NCBI RefSeq assembly: GCF_014203395.1
Contig: NZ_JACHIW010000003.1
Span: 186,001 to 250,000 of the forward strand
Source of the DNA: Saccharopolyspora phatthalungensis
GTDB lineage: Bacteria > Actinomycetota > Actinomycetes > Mycobacteriales > Pseudonocardiaceae
Direction: 5' to 3'
DNA: 64,000 nucleotides
Shown here piece after piece: positions 25,701 through 34,271 of this stretch. The notes under the pieces are model-generated. The model did no database searches. It was not told the DNA's origin and was given only the letters and a program-made list of their open reading frames with translations. Position 1 is the first letter of the stretch; each line of letters begins with the position of its first letter. The translations under genes and the position numbers were made by a program.

Positions 25701-27922
25701 TCGCTGTGCGCGATCATGGCGCTGCCGAGCACTGGCGCACCTGCGTCACCGCGTCGATTCCCACGCAATCTCCGCACGGAGCGTTGCCCGCCACCCTGCC
25801 TGAGCCGCCGGATGAGTTCGTGCCCGGCGACCCCGACGAAATCCATGCCGGCATGGCCAGGACAGGGGTGGGCGGTTCGGCATTTCCCTGGCAGGTCGAG
25901 CAGTTATCCCGTGCGGGGCGGGCGCTGCGCGTCAGCGTGCGGCACGACTCCACCACCACCTGGGCGCCGATGCTGGACGCGGCGCTGTCGGTCGCCGCTG
26001 ACGCCCTGTCGGATGGCACCACGCTGCGGATGCTCGCGCACGTCGCCGAGGTGCAGCTCACCGGCGGGCCGCCCGCGTACGCCGTGATCCAGGCGAGCGT
26101 CGACCAGGATCGCGACACGGCAACCGTGCTGGTCGCCGACCGCGACGGCACCGTGCTCGCGCGGATCAGCGGCGTTGGCTGCGCCGAAGTCGGCGCGGGC
26201 ACGCTGGGCTCGGTCAACCCAGCGAGTCTGGTGCACGAGCTGGCATGGCGACGGTTGGAGCTCTCATCCGCACCTGAGCCGCCGACCGGCGTGGTGTTCG
26301 TCGGCGCGGACATGCTGCGCGAACCCCTTGCCGCTGCGGGCGTGCACTGCACGGTCGTCAGCAAGCCCGACGAGCTGGTCGCCGTGCTCGACTCGGCGTC
26401 ACACGTCTGCGTACTCCCACCGTTGCCGGACAACGATGACGAGGTGCCGGACGCCGCCGCGCAATCGGCGAACCTACTCATCGAGACGGTGCGTACGGTG
26501 GCCGGCGCGGAACTGACGAGGAAGCCCCGGTTGTGGTGCCTCACCGCCGGGGTCAGGGACATTGCAACGGAAACCCGCCTCGCGCATGCCCCGTTGTGGG
26601 GCGTCGGGCGCATCGTGGCTGTCGAACACCCGGAGCTGTGGGGCGGCATCCTGGACGTGGATCCCGAGGACCCCAACGGCGTGGCCACGGCGCTGGCCGA
26701 CATCCTGTGCGCCGGCCCCCGCGAAGACGTGATCAGCGTCCGCCGCGACGGCCCGTCGGTCGCGCGACTGGTACCCACGACCAAGGAACCGGCGGGTGAA
26801 CCGGTCCGCTGCCGCCCGGACGGAACCTATCTGATCACGGGTGGGCTCGGTGGGCTCGCACCCGACATCGCGCAGCGGCTGATCGACCACGGCGCGCGCC
26901 GCATCGTCCTGGCCAGCAGGCACCGGTTCCCCGAACGAAGCACGTGGGACCGCCTGACCGACGCCGAAGTGTGCGGCCAGATCGAGTGGATCCGCGCGCT
27001 CGAAGCCCAGGGAGTCACCGTCAAGATCGTCGCGCTGGACATAGCCGACGCCGCGGCGGCGGCCCGTGAGCTGGCTCCGGGCGCACTGGGGTTACCGCCA
27101 ATCAGGGGCATCGTCCACGCGGCAGGGGTGATCGGCGACCGGTTGGTGGACGAGATCGACGGCCAGGAGCTGGTCGATGTGGTGCGCCCCAAGGTATCTG
27201 GTGCGTGGACGTTGCACAGGCTCTTCCCGCCGGGAAGCCTGGACTTCCTCGTGCTGTTCTCCTCCAACGGCTATCTGACCGGCATGCCGGGGCAGGCCAT
27301 GTATGCGGCCGGCAACGCGTTCCTGGACGCCTTCGCCACGCTCCGCGGATTTAGCGGTGCAGGGGACACCGTCAGCATCGGCTGGTCGCTGTGGCGAGGC
27401 AAAGGCATGGCGGGCAACAAGGTTGTCGAGAGCGAAATGCGTGCCCGGGGCATCGCCGACACCTCGGCAGCGGAGGCTCTGCAGGTGTGGGACCACATCG
27501 ACCGACGCGGGCGCGGCTTTTTCGCGGTGCTGCGCACATTGCCACCCGACGACGAAGCACATGTGTCGCTGCCACTGCTCAGCGAGGCCATGGACCTGCA
27601 GGCGCTGGCCGCGGCGGAGCCGGACTCGGCTGCTTACCAGCACCTTGAGCCGGAGCAGTTGCGCGAGTGGCTGACCGGCGAGGTTGTCACGCTCATCGCG
27701 GCGGAGATGCGGGTGCCCGCCAGCAAGCTGGACCCGCAGGCGTCGTTGGTCAACCAGGGACTGGATTCGGTGATGTCGCTGGTGTTGCGCAGGAGGCTGG
27801 AAAGGCAGTTCGGCCAGAGCCTGCCCGCTAGCCTGCTGTGGCATAAGCCGACGGCCGCCGCGATCGTCGACCATCTGTCTGGTCTGTTGTCCAACAGCGT
27901 GCAGGAGGGCGCAGCGTCATGA
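22730..27922 (+). CDS. Iterative type I PKS of the 6-methylsalicylate type
   Basis: The 1,730-residue protein has KS (DTACSAS at about residue 180, EAHGTGT, KTNIGH), AT (GHSMGE about 627; ASHS motif), a DH/TH-type double hot dog (PGSHPVNGVEIVPASV, about 930), KR (Rossmann GGLGGLA about 1370; catalytic Ser and Tyr in LFSSN and MYAAGN) and ACP (GLDSV about 1676). KS-AT-DH-KR-ACP without ER or TE, and the PGSHPxxGxEIVP signature, are those of bacterial 6-MSA/naphthoate synthases (ChlB1, NcsB and relatives). Expected product: a partly reduced aryl acid such as 6-methylsalicylate or a naphthoate. ATG 22730 has a GAAGGGA SD. The stop overlaps the P450 start. No TE, so the neighbouring KAS III-like enzyme probably offloads it. 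Confidence 0.92.
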   Translation: MNTQLDPTEPIAVVGIGCRFPGAASSPDAFWDLLTAGRDAVGQVPDDRWRDYLAMGAAHAAAAQRAPKRGGYLGDRDIACFDNEFFGFTRREAETMDPQHRMMLEVTWEALEHAGIPPLTLTGRQVGVFTGVISDDYGRRLLENLPDVDAWVASGASNCGAANRVSYALDLRGPSLVVDTACSASLTAVHLACQSLRSGETELALAGAVNIIAAPGWSLSLEAAGMLSQVGLSKAFSADADGYVRGEGCGVLVLKRLVDAERDGDRIMAVVLGTSVIHDGRTENFVAPSETAQQAMVRNACAQAGVEPATVDYVEAHGTGTRRGDYTEATALSAVYGAERPADDPCLIGSVKTNIGHLEASAGMAGIIKAVLALGHEHIPPSLNVSSLNPSIDWATAGLRVATQPTAWPQRAHPRRAAVSSFGFGGTISHAVLQQAPARRPAAIESPSMPANTNAVYPLSARSESGLRHNAARLADWLDGPGAATPLADVGHTLALRRSHLTHRATVVAADRDELITRLRHIADGELAPGIATGTAEDIPRVVWVFSGHGSQWVGMGRELLATQPVFADVIDQIEPVFAEEGGFSLRAALRDGEFAGAGPTQMLIFAMEAALAEVWRAHGATPDAVIGHSMGEIAAAVVSGACTLEVGARLISRRSRLLWRADGKGAMATVNLPFDEVVAKLAGRQDVVAAISSSPTASVISGETAAVEALIAEWEAEGLLPRKIAVEIASHSPAMDPLLTELRESVADLPLVQPLIPMYSTSATDPRAKVALDGDYWANNLRQPVRLREAVEAAVADGYGAFLEVAPHPVVCNPIIETLSALGRDDAFAGLTLRRGHPELETLLNSIGEAHCRGIEVDLGRLHPGGALVTLPSMQWQNQPHWRDFAPSGAVEQANHVADSHSLLGAATTVAGHSLRLWRTFLDGDNRPYPGSHPVNGVEIVPASVLVNTFLEAANGVSPGVLTDVQFRLPLVADDQGKEVQVVHDHRLALAVRDHGAAEHWRTCVTASIPTQSPHGALPATLPEPPDEFVPGDPDEIHAGMARTGVGGSAFPWQVEQLSRAGRALRVSVRHDSTTTWAPMLDAALSVAADALSDGTTLRMLAHVAEVQLTGGPPAYAVIQASVDQDRDTATVLVADRDGTVLARISGVGCAEVGAGTLGSVNPASLVHELAWRRLELSSAPEPPTGVVFVGADMLREPLAAAGVHCTVVSKPDELVAVLDSASHVCVLPPLPDNDDEVPDAAAQSANLLIETVRTVAGAELTRKPRLWCLTAGVRDIATETRLAHAPLWGVGRIVAVEHPELWGGILDVDPEDPNGVATALADILCAGPREDVISVRRDGPSVARLVPTTKEPAGEPVRCRPDGTYLITGGLGGLAPDIAQRLIDHGARRIVLASRHRFPERSTWDRLTDAEVCGQIEWIRALEAQGVTVKIVALDIADAAAAARELAPGALGLPPIRGIVHAAGVIGDRLVDEIDGQELVDVVRPKVSGAWTLHRLFPPGSLDFLVLFSSNGYLTGMPGQAMYAAGNAFLDAFATLRGFSGAGDTVSIGWSLWRGKGMAGNKVVESEMRARGIADTSAAEALQVWDHIDRRGRGFFAVLRTLPPDDEAHVSLPLLSEAMDLQALAAAEPDSAAYQHLEPEQLREWLTGEVVTLIAAEMRVPASKLDPQASLVNQGLDSVMSLVLRRRLERQFGQSLPASLLWHKPTAAAIVDHLSGLLSNSVQEGAAS

Positions 27923-29145
27923 TTACCGACACCAAGAACGTTGATCGCCTCGGTTTTCTCGCCGAGGCAGCGCTGGGGTACAACCCGGTCGATCCCGACT
28001 ACCACGGCAACGCGCACGAGCGCCACCGGCGGATGGCCGAGCGTGGTCCGTTATTCCGCACCGACGGCGGGATGTGGGCCGCCGTGTCCCACGAGGCGTG
28101 CGCAACCATCCTTCGCGACGCCAGGTTCGGGCACGACCCCGGCAGCCCGGCGCAGAACCTGTTCGATTCGACGCAGCGGCCAAGCGTGGCGCTGCGCTCG
28201 TTCGAGTTCATGGACGGCCCCGAGCATGACCGGCTGCGCAAGCTGGTCAACCGCGCGTTCACCGCGCGCCGCGTGGAGCGGCTGCGCCCGGCCGTGGAAA
28301 CGCTGGCCACTCGGCTGCTCGCCGGTATGAGCGGCCGGATCGACGTGCTCGCGGACTTCATCCTGCCGCTGGCGATGACGACGATCGTGGACATGCTGGG
28401 GGCCCCGGCCGAGGACCACCACCGGTTCCGGGTGTGGGCGGAGGCCATCGTTCGCGGGCTGGATCCGGACTTCCTGCTTTCCCCCGCGGAGCTGGCCGCG
28501 CGGGAACAGGCCAACGCCGAGTTCGCCGAGTACTTCAATCATCTGGCCGCGCTGCGCCGGGCCGAGCCGAAGGACGACCTGATCAGCGCGCTGGTCACGG
28601 TCGAGGACGACGGTGCCGTCCTGAGCAGCGACGAGCTGGTCGCCATGTGCATGCTGCTGCTCGCCGCCGGGCACGAGTCCATCATGCACCTGGTCGGAAA
28701 CGGCACGGTGGCCTTGCTGCACAACCCCGACCAGCTCGACCACTTCCGCGCCCACCCCGGCGAAGCGGCGAACGCCATGAACGAGTTGCTGCGCTACGAC
28801 CCGCCTGTAGTGCTGCTGGTGCGTACTGCGCTCGCCGACGCCGAGGTGCTCGGGCAGCGCATCCGCCGTGGCGAGATCGTGTGGTTGCAGATCGGTGCGG
28901 CCAACCGGGACCCGGCCGTCTTTCCCGCGCCGGACCGGCTCGACCTCACCCGGGACACCAGCGGCAGCCTGGCCTTCGGGTTGGGTGCGCACTTCTGCAT
29001 CGGGGCCTCGCTAGCCCGGCTGGAAGGCCAGGTCGCGTTGTCGGCCCTGCTGCGCCGCGACGTCGCCCTCGCCGAGGAACGGCTGATCCACCGGAAGAAC
29101 GTCGTCGTCCGCGGATACGAGGCGGTGCCCGTGGTCCTGAGATGA
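27919..29145 (+). CDS. Cytochrome P450 coupled to the PKS
   Basis: The 408-residue CYP has a haem loop FGLGAHFCIGASLAR (Cys near residue 360), ExxR in NELLRYDPP and an I-helix AGHESIMHL near 250. The usual acid-Thr pair is Glu-Ser here. Ser can support oxygen activation, but it is uncommon. The start overlaps the PKS stop (ATGA), so it is co-translated and probably oxidises the aryl acid, an aryl-ACP or the assembled product. No ferredoxin gene is nearby. Confidence 0.9.
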   Translation: MITDTKNVDRLGFLAEAALGYNPVDPDYHGNAHERHRRMAERGPLFRTDGGMWAAVSHEACATILRDARFGHDPGSPAQNLFDSTQRPSVALRSFEFMDGPEHDRLRKLVNRAFTARRVERLRPAVETLATRLLAGMSGRIDVLADFILPLAMTTIVDMLGAPAEDHHRFRVWAEAIVRGLDPDFLLSPAELAAREQANAEFAEYFNHLAALRRAEPKDDLISALVTVEDDGAVLSSDELVAMCMLLLAAGHESIMHLVGNGTVALLHNPDQLDHFRAHPGEAANAMNELLRYDPPVVLLVRTALADAEVLGQRIRRGEIVWLQIGAANRDPAVFPAPDRLDLTRDTSGSLAFGLGAHFCIGASLARLEGQVALSALLRRDVALAEERLIHRKNVVVRGYEAVPVVLR

Positions 29146-29289
29146 GGCCTCGACGGAGATCAAGCCCTCGCCACCGCTTAAGACGAAAGAGTGTCCAAAG
29201 TGGATGATACAGGGAGGAATATAGACTAAATCTCGTTCAGGGCGCCACCGATATTCTTCGCCCTGCCGCGCGGGGCGGCGGCGCTTCGA

Positions 29290-31677
29290 CTACATATCGC
29301 GTGTGCGTTGCTGGGTGTATGCCCAAGCGGCCACCTGGGAGCGGGAGGTGAAACCGAGTTTGCGGAGGATGTTTTCGACGTGGGTTTCGGCCGTGCGTAG
29401 GGAGATGACGAGCGCGGCGGCGATTTCCTTGTTGCTGTGTCCTTGGGCGACTAGGTCGGCGACTTCTCGTTCGCGGCGGGTCAGCAGGGCCGTGACCTGT
29501 CCGGCCGGTGCCGGTTCCGGCCGCTTCTCCCCGAGAACGTATGCGAGCATGCCCTCATACGTGAGATTGCGACCGCGCTCCACGGTGTCCTCGAATACGG
29601 TGTCGGCCAGTGCTTCGCGCGTTTCCTGCGCACATGTTTGGTGAAAGCCAACCAAATGTTTGAAAGCGCGGAACGACGTGCCGACGTCGCGGAAGAGGGC
29701 TCCGGCGGCGCCGAGCAGGGTGGCGGCCCGTTGGTACTGTCGCTGCTTGGCTGAGACCCAGGCCAGCACCTCCAGGGACCGCGCAGCGGCGAGCGGATTG
29801 AGGCCTTGTTCTTGGCTGAAGCGGAGGTATTCCTCTTGGTAGTGGCCGGCTTCGGTGGTGTTGCCGTCGGCCCAGGCGGCGACTCCGACGAGCCACATGG
29901 CCTGGCGGAATGCGGGTCCTGCGTGGGTGATGGTGAGGATGTGCCGGCGGCATTCCTGGACGAGGTCGTGGTCGCCTTGTAGTCCGGCGGTGACGCCGGA
30001 GGGCAGCAGGGTCAGCAGGGTGAGGTTGGGGTCGGGTTCGTCGGTGTGGGCGAGGATCGTGCGTGCTCGGTGCAGGGCGTGGGCGGCGGCGGGTAGGTCG
30101 CCGGCGAACAGGGCGCCCATGCCTTGGACGTGGGCGGCGTAGGCGAGGGTGAGGGGGTCGCCGAGTCGTTGGGCGAGTCGGTTTCCTTGGTCGAGTAGTC
30201 CTTGGGCGATGTCGGTGTCGCCTTGGGCGATGGCCAGTTCGGCGTCGAGGAGGAGGGCTTTGGCGCGGACGACGGTGGGTTGGGGTGCTTGGGCCAGGGC
30301 CAGGTGGAGCCAGCGTCGGCCTTCGGTGAACAGGCCCAGGCCCCACCAGCAGGGCCAGGGCAGGGTGACGACCAGGCGCATGGCTTCGTGGGCTTCGCCG
30401 GGTTGGCCGAGGCAGAATTCGACGGCGGCGCGGAGGTTGGACAGTACGCTGCGGATGCGGTTGAGCCAGTGTCCTTGCTGGTCGCTGACCCATTCGGCGC
30501 GTGCGCGGGCGACCAGGTTCTGGTACCAGTCGCGGTGGCGGCGGCGCAGGGTGTCGTATTCGCCGGTGTGGTGGAGGTGTTGTTCGCCGTAGTGGTGGAC
30601 GGTTTCCAGCATGCGGAAGCGTTTGGTGGTGCCGTGGTCTTCGCAGATGAGGATGGATTTGTCGATGAGTCCGGCGATGACGTCCAGGAGGGCGGCTTGG
30701 GGGAGTTCGTCGTCGGTGCAGATGCCTTCGACGGCGTCGAGTTCGCAGCCGCCGACGAAGACCGATAGGCGGCTCCAGAGGGTGCGTTCGGGTTTGGTGC
30801 AGAGTTCGAAGGACCAGTCCAGGCAGGCTCGGAGGGTTTTCTGGCGGTCGGGTGCGGTGCGGCTGCCGCGGGTGAGTAGGAGGAATCTGTCGATGAGGCG
30901 GTCGAGGATCTGTTGGGGGCTGAGTGTGGGGAGCCAGGCTGCGGCGAGTTCGATGGCCAGGGGTACGCCGTCGAGGCGGTGGCAGATGCCGGCTACGGCG
31001 CGGTAGTTGGTTTCGGTGAGTTCGAAGGTGGGCACGGCGGCTTTGGCGCGGGTGGTGAACAGGGCGGCGGCTTCGGATTCGATGAGGTCGGCCAGGGTGG
31101 GTTGGTTGTCGGGGTGTGGGGTGGACAGGGGTGGTACGGGGTAGGTCATTTCGCCGTGGATGCGCAGTGGTTCGCGGCTGGTGGCCAGGATGCGCAGGCG
31201 TGGGCAGGTGCGCAGTAGGGCGTTGGCCAGCAGTCCGCATCCGGGGATCATGTGTTCGCAGTTGTCCAGGATCAGCAGGAGGTCTCGGTCGGCGAGGTGG
31301 TCGAGTAGTCCGGGCAGGGTGGGTTCGGCTGCGCCTAGTTCCATGGCCACGACGTGGGCGACGAATTCGGAGCTGTCCATTTCCCAGCCCAGTAGTTCCG
31401 GGTCGCGGATCTTGGTCAGGTCGACGAACCACACGCCGTCGGGAAAGGCGCGGCGGGCCTGGGCGCCGACCCGTAGCGCCAGGCTGGTCTTGCCCACGCC
31501 GCCGACGCCGGTCAGGGTCACCAGCCCGGAGTTGCCCAGGATCGTCCGGATCTCGCTCAACTCACGCCTACGCCCGACAAAGCCGCACAGATCCGCAGGT
31601 AGCTGCCCACTGGGGCGCGTGCCCATCGCCGAGGCGCGGTCGTGCGCGTACTCAGAGTCGGAACGACACGTAGGCAT
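29290..31677 (-). CDS. NB-ARC/TPR/LuxR-type transcriptional activator
   Basis: The 795-residue product has an AAA/NB-ARC-like ATPase (Walker A GVGGVGKTS about residue 60; Walker B LLLILDNCEH), a GVPLAIELAAA motif typical of STAND ATPases, a helical TPR-like middle and a C-terminal LuxR helix-turn-helix (LTRREREVADLVAQGHSNK then TAETHVENILRKLG). ATG 31677 has GGGGGAGG 6 nt upstream; the frame extends 16 codons further without an SD. Such large regulators often sit at cluster borders as pathway-specific activators. It converges on the P450 end and probably controls one or both arms. The effector is unknown. Its coding strand is C-rich, opposite to the giant gene at 37.7 kb. Confidence 0.9.
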   Translation of the reverse strand: MPTCRSDSEYAHDRASAMGTRPSGQLPADLCGFVGRRRELSEIRTILGNSGLVTLTGVGGVGKTSLALRVGAQARRAFPDGVWFVDLTKIRDPELLGWEMDSSEFVAHVVAMELGAAEPTLPGLLDHLADRDLLLILDNCEHMIPGCGLLANALLRTCPRLRILATSREPLRIHGEMTYPVPPLSTPHPDNQPTLADLIESEAAALFTTRAKAAVPTFELTETNYRAVAGICHRLDGVPLAIELAAAWLPTLSPQQILDRLIDRFLLLTRGSRTAPDRQKTLRACLDWSFELCTKPERTLWSRLSVFVGGCELDAVEGICTDDELPQAALLDVIAGLIDKSILICEDHGTTKRFRMLETVHHYGEQHLHHTGEYDTLRRRHRDWYQNLVARARAEWVSDQQGHWLNRIRSVLSNLRAAVEFCLGQPGEAHEAMRLVVTLPWPCWWGLGLFTEGRRWLHLALAQAPQPTVVRAKALLLDAELAIAQGDTDIAQGLLDQGNRLAQRLGDPLTLAYAAHVQGMGALFAGDLPAAAHALHRARTILAHTDEPDPNLTLLTLLPSGVTAGLQGDHDLVQECRRHILTITHAGPAFRQAMWLVGVAAWADGNTTEAGHYQEEYLRFSQEQGLNPLAAARSLEVLAWVSAKQRQYQRAATLLGAAGALFRDVGTSFRAFKHLVGFHQTCAQETREALADTVFEDTVERGRNLTYEGMLAYVLGEKRPEPAPAGQVTALLTRREREVADLVAQGHSNKEIAAALVISLRTAETHVENILRKLGFTSRSQVAAWAYTQQRTRDM

Positions 31678-32197
31678 CACCAGCCTCCCCCGCCTCATCA
31701 AAGAAGGCCCGAGCCGCCCTGTCACTGACGATGCAGACAGTCACTGAGGGTTCCACGCTGTTTGACCGCATGTCAATTCGGCCCCGGGCCTGGCTCGCCA
31801 CGGTCGCCGCGTTCCGCCTGGTCGAGGGGATCACCGGGTGCATACAGTCGACGATCTGCCTGGCACGGCCGACGGCCCCGAGACCTACCGCGCCGCCTTC
31901 CACGTACCTGAAATCCAAGCTGCTCAACGGTCTCACGCTCGGCCCCGACGACCCGCGCGCCCACCGCTGCGCCGCCCCCGGCCGCAACCCCGCCGGGAAA
32001 TCTGGGGCAACCTCGCGGGTTTCGTGGGGTGTTCGGTGGACGAGTGTGCAATGTAGACGGTCGTGGTGGTAGGAGCCGAGGTAGGAGACGACGTCCCGCC
32101 TGGCGTCCGTGCGGAAGGCCCACAGGGTGGTGCCAATCCGGCTCTTGTAGCGACGAACGACTCCGCGCCCGCGTTGGCGCAGCACGCGATTGGCCGA
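31678..32197. other. Gene-poor stretch with an IS3 relic
   Basis: 520 bp without an intact gene. At 32008-32128 on the minus strand a fragment reads DRLHCTLVHRTPHETREVA, close to the C-terminal rve-type end of IS3-family transposase OrfB (NxxRLHSxLGYxTPxEx). Its upstream portion and the catalytic residues are lost. Confidence 0.5.
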
Positions 32198-32644
32198 CTA
32201 CAGGGCTTCTAGTTCGTCATGTCCGCCTTGTTGCGATACGACGCTGAGGGCCACATTGCTGAACTTCCAGCCGCTAGCCGTCCTCGTGAGGCGGCAGTCA
32301 TAGATGCCTTCGACGATCCACGGATCGGTGTCGGCTTCAGAGCGCCAGTGCACGGAGTGGAGCTGGGCCCGCAGGGTTCCGCGGTCGCCGTCCTGGGTGA
32401 TCACATGGTCGCGGGTGGTGTGCTGGGTGCGGGGGAACTTCGCCAAGTTGGCGCTGACGGCCTCGGCGAGACCCTCGCGGCCCTCATGCTGGCCCCAGGG
32501 AAGTTCGAGGATGCCGTCCTCGGTGTAGCAGTCGGCGTAGGCGTGGAAGTCTTTCTCATCGAGCGCCGTGGTGAAGCGATGGAGCCTGGCCGAAATCTGT
32601 TCGCGGTCTGTCTTGGAAAGTGCCGGGTCGAGAGGATGAGACAT
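32198..32644 (-). CDS. SnoaL/NTF2-like protein
   Basis: The 148-residue product has the NTF2-like alpha+beta pattern: helical start, FHAYADCYTEDGILELPWG, a central H-x-x-R-D-H (TTRDHV), and alternating strands ending in a conserved (V/A)E(G)IYDCRLTRTASGWKF. Members are small cyclases, isomerases, dehydratases or binding proteins in polyketide and terpenoid pathways. ATG 32644 with GGAGGG SD; a longer frame to 32788 lacks one. It is just outside the LuxR regulator, so it could be a tailoring enzyme of the cluster, but its expression unit is separate. Confidence 0.75.
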   Translation of the reverse strand: MSHPLDPALSKTDREQISARLHRFTTALDEKDFHAYADCYTEDGILELPWGQHEGREGLAEAVSANLAKFPRTQHTTRDHVITQDGDRGTLRAQLHSVHWRSEADTDPWIVEGIYDCRLTRTASGWKFSNVALSVVSQQGGHDELEAL

Positions 32645-32779
32645 CGCGTGCCCTCCGGATCGCTGACTGGTTCGTGGGGGCGATCCTAGAGTGTAGCGGC
32701 GCCGCGAGCTCCCCGGCACGGTCCTCGGCAGTGAAGACGGCGTCGAAGGTTTGCGCGAGTAGAGCTCCACGGTGCACCC

Positions 32780-32798
32780 ATCGTCCACACTGGACGAT
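32780..32798. promoter_or_regulatory. Perfect 19-bp palindrome upstream of the SnoaL-like gene
   Basis: ATCGTCCA-CAC-TGGACGAT, 136 bp upstream of the SnoaL-like ATG. Probably an operator; the binding protein is unknown. The surrounding 240 bp (32645-32883) holds no supported gene. Confidence 0.45.
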
Positions 32799-32883
32799 TC
32801 GCGGTGTTAGGAGAGTTGATCTTGAAGCGCCCCTGGTGTCTTACTTGGGGATACCCGTGGGTCTGTGTCTGGACTCGCGGGTG

Positions 32884-34168
32884 TCAGCGGGTCGCGCGCT
32901 CCACGAGCTCAAGGATGTGGACGTAGGGCTGCCCGGTGGCGCGGGTCATTCCTAGCTCGCAGGTGCGGTTGCAGGAGGCGAAGGCCTGGTGCTTGCCGTC
33001 GGTGATCTCCGCGGCCTGGTCATGGGTCGCCGACGCGGTGAGTTCGGGGCCCGATGATCGGCAAGGCCTCCAGTGCGGGTCGTGCCGTCTCGGCCAGCTC
33101 GTCGACGTCGGCCCGTGTCGCGGCCTGGTACTCGACGAGCAGTGCGGCGTGCTTATCCACCGCGAGGGTCCGCAGCAACTCGTCGGCGGCGGGATCACGT
33201 TGGCCGACACGCAGCGACGTGGCGTCGAGCAGTTCGATCGACACGGGGCCCGAGGCGACCAGTCCGGGCAGCGCACCCGTCGCCGCGGCGAGGTCGTCGA
33301 AGACCAGCAGTCCGGTGCGGGTGTGGGGCAGTACCGGCACGGTCCGCATGACGATGGAGGCGATGAACGCCAGCGTTCCCTCGCTGCCCACGACCAGGTG
33401 GGCCAGGATTTCCGCGGGGAGGGAGAAGTCCAGCAGCGAGTTGATTCCGTAGCCCATCGTGTTCTTCATGGCGAACTGCTGCTCGATCCGTTCCCGCAGA
33501 ACGGGGGAGTGGCGCACCTGGTCGCGGAGGCGCCCGAGACCGGCGTAGAGCGCCGGTTCGCAGGCGCGCAGTTTGTCATCGGCGTCCGGGGCTCCGGTGT
33601 CGATGACGGTGCCAGAGGGTAGGACGAGGACCATCGATTCGAGCGTCGCGTAGCTGTTGGCCGTGGTGCCGCAGGCCATGCCGCTGGAATTGTTGGCGAC
33701 CGCGCCGCCGAGAGTGCAGGCGATCTCGCTCGCCGGGTCAGGCCCGAGCTTGCGCCCGTATCGGGCAAGTCGGGCGTTGACCTGGCGGATGGTCGCGCCC
33801 GGCCCGACGCGCACCCGCAGGCCGTCGTCGAGAACCTCGATCGACCGGAACCGGGATCGGGTGTCGACCAGAATCCCGGTGGTCCCGGCCTGGCCGGACA
33901 GGCTCGTGCCACCGGAGCGGAACGTCAGTGCGATCCCGACGGCCTTTGCCGCGGCGAACAGACGGCCGACGGCTGCGGCATCGTTCGGTGTGGCGACCGC
34001 GGTCGGCACGAGGTGGAAATGCGAAGCGTCATGGGCGTAGGAGAGCCGGTCGGTCGCGCGGTCGAGCAGCGACCCGTCCCCGGCGAGGGCTCGCCGCAGC
34101 GTTGCCAGGGAGCCGGTCGCTGCCGCCTCGTTGAGACCCGTTCTCCTCAGCCACTTTCGCATCGTCAT
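32884..34168 (-). pseudogene. D-lactate dehydrogenase/GlcD-type flavoprotein, internally deleted
   Basis: The main frame (33020-34168, 382 codons) is a FAD-binding PCMH domain of the GlcD/D-LDH family: FRSGGTSLSGQ, GPGATIRQVN, CTLGGAVANNSSG, and GYGINSLLDF with VVGSEGTLAF. It stops where the C-terminal FAD-linked cap should continue. In another frame 32884-33019 then gives GKHQAFASCNRTCELGM and HILELVERATR, which is the extreme C-terminus of the Fe-S (CCG) domain of the long D-LDH form. So roughly half the protein was deleted and the join is out of frame. ATG 34168 overlaps a GntR operator. Probably non-functional, although the FAD domain could fold. Confidence 0.75.
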
Positions 34169-34169
34169 G

Positions 34170-34180
34170 TTGTATGACAA
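34170..34180. promoter_or_regulatory. FadR-subfamily GntR operator
   Basis: TTGTATGACAA fits the established TNGTNNNACNA consensus for FadR/FCD-type regulators. It lies 2 bp upstream of the flavoprotein ATG and 91 bp from the divergent GntR gene. Confidence 0.65.
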
Positions 34181-34271
34181 CCTGACTACCACGTCAATAC
34201 CGGGCGAGGTACGGCTGGGGAAGCGGCGGATATCCTGACCGTCGTAGCGAGCGGAAGCGCGGGTAGGTGAC

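Noticed and set aside
29555..31432. 625-codon minus-strand frame overlapping the LuxR regulator
   Set aside because: Arg/Pro/His-rich alternate frame of the same strand; the NB-ARC/LuxR frame has all the motifs.
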